64,000 nt of DNA from contig WAEK01000015.1 in NCBI GenBank assembly GCA_011634665.1, positions 1,100,501 through 1,164,500 of the forward strand, in the 5' to 3' direction. The stretch comes from Mortierella sp. BCC40632 (lineage: Eukaryota > Mortierellomycota > Mortierellomycetes > Mortierellales > Mortierellaceae). The notes under the pieces are model-generated. The model worked only from the letters and a program-made list of their open reading frames with translations. It was not told where the DNA came from and searched no databases. The position numbers and the translations under genes were made by a program. Positions 59,961 through 64,000 of this stretch are shown piece after piece (positions within the stretch are counted from its first letter, which is position 1; each line of letters starts with the position of its first letter).

Positions 59961-61700
59961 TTGCCAATGATTTCTTTTAAGAAGCAATCCTACACCAGTG
60001 GACACAAGAGAGCGTTCATTGAAATTTATGAATACCTCTGCTCTAGACGAGACGATACTGGGGGTGTAGTTTCCTATGGTAGTTTTTATTCTTTAGTAGG
60101 GGTTGATATCTCCAAGTCTACAAAGCATCCTTGGTGCACCAGGGAGCGCAAGCATATTTTTGACGAAGCTGAGAAGAATTCCGAAAGCTACTATTCGACT
60201 ACATGGAAGAGCAAGAAACTCGAGCAAGTGCTTGTGCATTGGATTGAGGCACAGCGCAGACGAAGGAGTCCCGTTAACAGGAGGTCTATCTAGGAGGCTG
60301 CATAGTCTATCTACATCATCCTTGTTAACGAGAAATATCTATTCGATAGCAGTGACAATGATAAAACACCTAGCTTTTCGGTTTCCTAGTTCAACAAGTT
60401 CACAGTTCGACACAACACAACATATGTCAAACTACGTGGAGAAGCAGGCTTGGTTGATCCTCAATTGATTGAATCAGAGATTGCTTTGCGTTCAGTATAC
60501 ACCTGACAACATTTGCAGCTGCAGCGAGGGGGGCTTCTATCTCAACCAGGCGGATCCAAAGTCATTCATGACGGCTACGGGGATCACGGCCGATGTTTAA
60601 CCCAACCATAGTTGCCGCATCACTATTGTGGTTTGCATCAATGACTCTGGGATTGTCACTTCTCAAAGCAAATTCAGTCACTGCGCTGCAGCCATTGGTT
60701 ATTGGTATGGAATTAGAGGACCAACTATGCGATTTAATCCATTGTTGATTACAAGTTACCTTCATTCTTATGCTGAAATTGGTTCTGTGTAGACTAGTCA
60801 AGCATATTGCCAAGAATGTTGCCTCTTCAACTCAGAAGGTAGTGAGGATGACAAGCTTAGGATGAATGACAAATTCAGTCTCTCAAAAGTAGTTATGAAG
60901 GTTGGATGATGAACTCTGTGTCGCAACGCAGAGGTGTTGAAGTCTGTGCTGAAACCGGAAAGCTTTGGAAACACATCCGTGTTTGGTGATTGCTAGTCAA
61001 TTCAACATCGGTGACTCAGCCTCTTGACACTGGATTATCAGCATGTACATGAGGACACTCATAAAAATGTTATGTCAAGTAGAACGTATTACTCGGACAT
61101 TTTACAGGTGAGAAGTCTATTTCTAATGAGCACGCATGGCCCATGATTTCATATGGCTGGATTAAAATTAAAGCAAGCATACTGAGAAACAGCTTTGCTA
61201 AACCCCCTCCCCAGTTCTCTCTGAACAAATGCGCGCAGATATCGAATCTATGGCTTCAACAAATTTAGAACAGAGACACTATGAGGCATACACCCGGCAC
61301 CATCTCTACCTGGAACAGGAGAAGGTGTATATTGAATACATGATTGCCATAACGAGAAAAGAGAAGGGCTGAGAAATCGGGAATGCCACTGAACAGCATA
61401 TTCCAGATATCTACTTGGAGGAAGAAGAAGATGAAGATGAACACATAGCAACGCAAGTCATAGAAGCTTGAGAGACTGATGGCCCAGCTCCGGACAATAG
61501 AGGTGTTGTCGATACAACCTCAGGAAGCAGCACCCAAAGTTCCACCAATTCGAAGCATATGACTGAATTATTAACTGCCCAGTCTACCATGCCCGACGGG
61601 ATGCATTAAACTCCCCCAAAGACCTGCGGACCATACTGATGAACACAAAAACACTAGATCGGCCTTAGGTATGCAATCTCTTTAAAGAGCTTATGGCAGA
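59961..61700 (+). pseudogene. Pogo/Tigger-type (Tc1/mariner superfamily) transposase, decayed
   Basis: The first 110 residues (59961-60293) are intact: a CENP-B-like N-terminal region beginning FKKQSYTSGHKRAFIEIYEYL, then KKLEQVLVHWIEAQRRR, the Tc5/CENP-B second helix-turn-helix. Beyond the stop at 60291-60293, translated pieces in different frames still recall a DDE_1 transposase: LRGEAGLVDPQLIESE near 60440, an altered NICSCSEGGFYLN where the family has its first catalytic Asp-Glu, and RITIVVCINDSG near 60610. An acidic tail with stops lies near 61420. Many stops and shifts break these. Intact relatives cut and paste a DNA transposon at TA sites; this copy cannot. Confidence 0.55.
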
Positions 61701-61904
61701 ACCTCAGGAGCCATAAATGGAGCTGTTAAGTACAGGAAAACATAGAGATGAACTCTCCAGAGTCAAAGCTAATAACACGTTTTTGCGAGATTGCACAAAG
61801 AGACTTTTTACTGAGACAGACGGACCGTCCAGACGCACTTCCCCAGCATACAGGATTTTCTATAGGCTCATATATATTTTTCCTTCCGATTGAATTGAAG
61901 TGCC

Positions 61905-61941
61905 TTTCCTGGACGATTTTGACTGTGAGTCGTCCAGGAAA
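61905..61941. repeat. 12-bp inverted repeat with 13-nt spacer
   Basis: TTTCCTGGACGA at 61905-61916 is matched perfectly by its reverse complement at 61930-61941. Could be a hairpin, an operator-like site or the remains of a transposon end, as it lies between the pogo remnant and the lyase gene. Confidence 0.75.
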
Positions 61942-62036
61942 AGGTATTTTGACTACTGCGTGAAGATTATTTTAGGTTGGTGGCATCCAGTCTAAGTTCT
62001 CAGATTCTCATCAGGAGGATGAGTGAGCAGCCAGGG

Positions 62037-63663
62037 TCATACAAACAAGGTCAACAGAAGAGAAATGGCTGCCGAGAGCAGCATGGTCAATGTGCTCCTT
62101 GAGCTCGAAACCTGACCCGCACTACTGCCACTGCCTTCATACAGCCTTGCTGGCTCTCCAACACTCATCTGAAGGTTTCGAAAGTACACATTTGTGTCTA
62201 CGGGTGTCGCGTAGCTTGCATCCGACCCACCAAAGAAGGACGAGAACATCAGTCCTTGGAATCCGACCATGCCTGTTGTCCGGTATGGGACGTTGTCCAT
62301 AGAAACGACAAGGTTGCCATTCTGGTAAACCTGCAACTTGCCATTCTGCTTGGCGGCAGGTTCGTTCAGTTCCATGACGACATCGATATGCGACCAGGCT
62401 CCAGGGGCAAAGTAAATCAAACCCCGGCCGATCGAGATTCCATACTTGTCATTGCACATAGATTGAGCATCCTTACAAAAGCTTGAGCTAGATGATGTAG
62501 GGAGGTATGCATAAACTAGAGAAAGGATGGGGTGCCATAAGCATGAGTTAGGCTCCGTGGTCGTGGTGTTCTCGATTCGTGGTTTTTTTTTTTTTTTGGT
62601 TCGGAATAGACGTGAACCTTAAGGCAATCTTTACCTTCACCGTGTCCAGCTTCACGCCACATGAGTCGGACCGTTAAACAGCTCTCCGACTCTTTGCCAC
62701 CAGAGCATCCATCTTTAGGCGATCCTCCGTAGACACCAGGGAGCTTTCCTCCTAAAACGAGCACCCACATATGCCGCGTAGAATAATAAGAACGTTCCAA
62801 CGAGAAGAGACGCGATGTTACAAAGTTGATCCGCTTTGTTTTTTTTTTTATCCCTAAGCGGATAGCGATCGCAAAAGTGGTGGCAACGGGCTCACAGGAA
62901 CTGCTCTCTCTCTCTCTCTCACCCTCGAAGTGAACGCTTATTTTGTTTGTGTTTTTTCTGAAAAAAAAAAAAATCAAGCGGTTGAGAGGAGAGGATATCC
63001 TGCGATGCTCGTGCCATGGTTCTAAAGGTACTTACCTAGGACCCAGTTAAAGCCGGCCGGGAAGGCCACATCGTAGCTGACCATCATCTTTGAGTACGGA
63101 GTCGACTCTCCAAAGGGACTTGCATAGAACTGCGCTCCTCCTTGTACAGTGCCCTTGGAGGGTGCATAGGAACCCTTAGGATAAAGGAGTTGTAGAACAG
63201 GACCATTGGTCTTGTTACCAGAGGTTGAAGGATCAGATCCTCCAACGAAGGGGTCCGAGACAAACGAAAGGCTCTTGCCACCGACCGGGATTGTTTTGTG
63301 GATGGTCGACCAGTTCTGGACAATGAAACGTTCTCCATTCATTCCCGTAGAGTTGTTTGCACCTGCGGCGGCGATTGGCGCATCTGGCATAGGTGCGTTC
63401 CAATTTTTGACAAAGCCTCCTTGGTCGTAGATCTGTTGACGCGTCAGGGGGCCAGCTGCAGCATTCACGCTCGAGGCTGCATGATGCGAGGCGGAAAGCA
63501 GGCCTGTGGAAAAGAGACAAAAGGAGAGGAGGAGCAACAGTCCAAAAGAGGAAAGGGGGGAGGACGTGGACATGGAGGATGTGCGGAGGGGAGGAAAATG
63601 TCGATGGATCAAGCGTGGAGAGGGTCGTAGCCGAGTCCCTGAGGACGTTAAGATCTGCTGCAT
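62037..63663 (-). CDS. Secreted, probably GPI-anchored polysaccharide lyase family 14-like protein
   Basis: Three exons on the minus strand: 63663-63036, 62751-62635 and 62515-62037, all in phase, 407 residues. The Met at 63573 is the more likely start, because it opens a clear signal peptide (MSTSSPLSSFGLLLLLSF) and gives 377 residues. Family landmarks are MMVSYDVAFPAGFNWVLG, GGKLPGVYGG, DGCSGGKESESCLTVRLMWR and IGRGLIYFAPGAWSHI, then GMVGFQGLMFSSFFGG. This is the jelly-roll pattern of PL14 alginate/glucuronan lyases. The C-terminus is a Ser-rich stretch followed by a hydrophobic tail (LTMLLSAAISLLLTLFV), as in GPI-anchored proteins. Known role: beta-elimination of uronic-acid polysaccharides; the fungal substrate is unknown. 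Activity is inferred from family only. Confidence 0.83.
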
Positions 63664-63782
63664 TCTTGGAGATGCTGGGAGATTGTCGCTGTCTCTGTCG
63701 CTGGCTAGGATTCAGTGTTCGAGTCCGTTTCCGCTTTTGACTAGGTCGTGCCTGAATAGGCTGTGTGGAAAGGAGGTAGGGC

Positions 63783-63838
<56 letters not shown>

Positions 63839-64000
63839 TGATGATGATGGTGATGAGTGGACACAGATGGACCAAATGGAATGGACAATTGCCTCGGATG
63901 GCAATGGTGATGACAGGTTTTGCTGGACAGGAGGTATCACGGAGAACAAGGAAGCCCTGCAAGAAAAGAAACTCGAGTTAATTTATAGGGACCTGACGAG
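63664..64000. promoter_or_regulatory. Upstream region of the PL14-like gene
   Basis: Contains a GA repeat of 25 units at 63785-63834 followed by GAT units, and a TATAAAT-like element on the minus strand at about 63981-63987, roughly 320 nt before the upstream Met. Confidence 0.4.
63785..63834. repeat. GA repeat, 25 units
   Basis: 50 uninterrupted bases of GA, directly followed by ATG/GAT units, in the promoter or leader of the PL14-like gene. Confidence 0.92.

Noticed and set aside
1..64000. CRISPR arrays, operons, bacterial-type promoters, insertion sequences
   Set aside because: The window is intron-bearing eukaryotic DNA; the only regular repeats are microsatellites and one 7-bp tandem repeat.

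Overview
The window is eukaryotic and looks like a stretch of a filamentous fungal chromosome. Genes have one to ten exons with mostly GT-AG introns of about 60 to 330 nt. The products include fungal-type proteins (ARE-type sterol acyltransferase, RRT8/LDS-like membrane protein, yeast-type amino acid permease, proteinase K-like subtilase, PDI ending in HDEL). Intergenic DNA is full of A/T homopolymers and GA/CT microsatellites. I infer an early-diverging fungus, probably Mortierellomycota or Mucoromycota. This rests on general resemblance of the predicted proteins and not on a search.

Layout. 1-8.2 kb is dense: the 3' end of a sterol O-acyltransferase gene (+), a HIT-family gene (-), an RRT8/LDS-like membrane protein (+), an F-box/LRR-like protein (+) and a nine-exon PCID2/CSN12-type PCI protein (+). 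9.0-10.0 kb holds an unrecognised Gln-rich protein (-). About 5.5 kb without a convincing gene follows, then COX19 (-), an FMN-dependent 2-hydroxy-acid oxidase (+), and a subtilase (-) divergent from a large RING protein with several SUMO-interacting-motif-like patches (+). A DHA2-type MFS transporter (-) lies at 28.0-30.2 kb. After a 4.7 kb gene-poor stretch come PDI (+) and an HDHD5/CECR5-like HAD protein (+), which converges with an EF-hand MscS channel (-). A second gene-poor stretch carries tRNA-Ala(CGC) (-). Then come AP-3 sigma (+) and an amino acid permease (-).

The right end differs. From about 52.4 kb there are more than 5 kb of gene-poor DNA. At 57.5-61.7 kb there is a cluster of decayed transposon genes: a Harbinger-type transposase scrap, a frameshifted Myb/SANT-like partner and a pogo/Tigger-type transposase. 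A secreted, probably GPI-anchored polysaccharide-lyase-14-like protein (-) closes the window.

The genes do not form one pathway. They are a mixture of housekeeping functions (mitochondrial copper delivery, ER folding, vesicle traffic, mRNA export or COP9-type function, ubiquitin/SUMO signalling) and nutrient or secretory functions (permease, MFS exporter, protease, lyase). Exon boundaries below were derived by hand from reading frame, splice dinucleotides and phase. Places where phase or splice sites do not work are stated. I did not find a clearly new multi-gene system.
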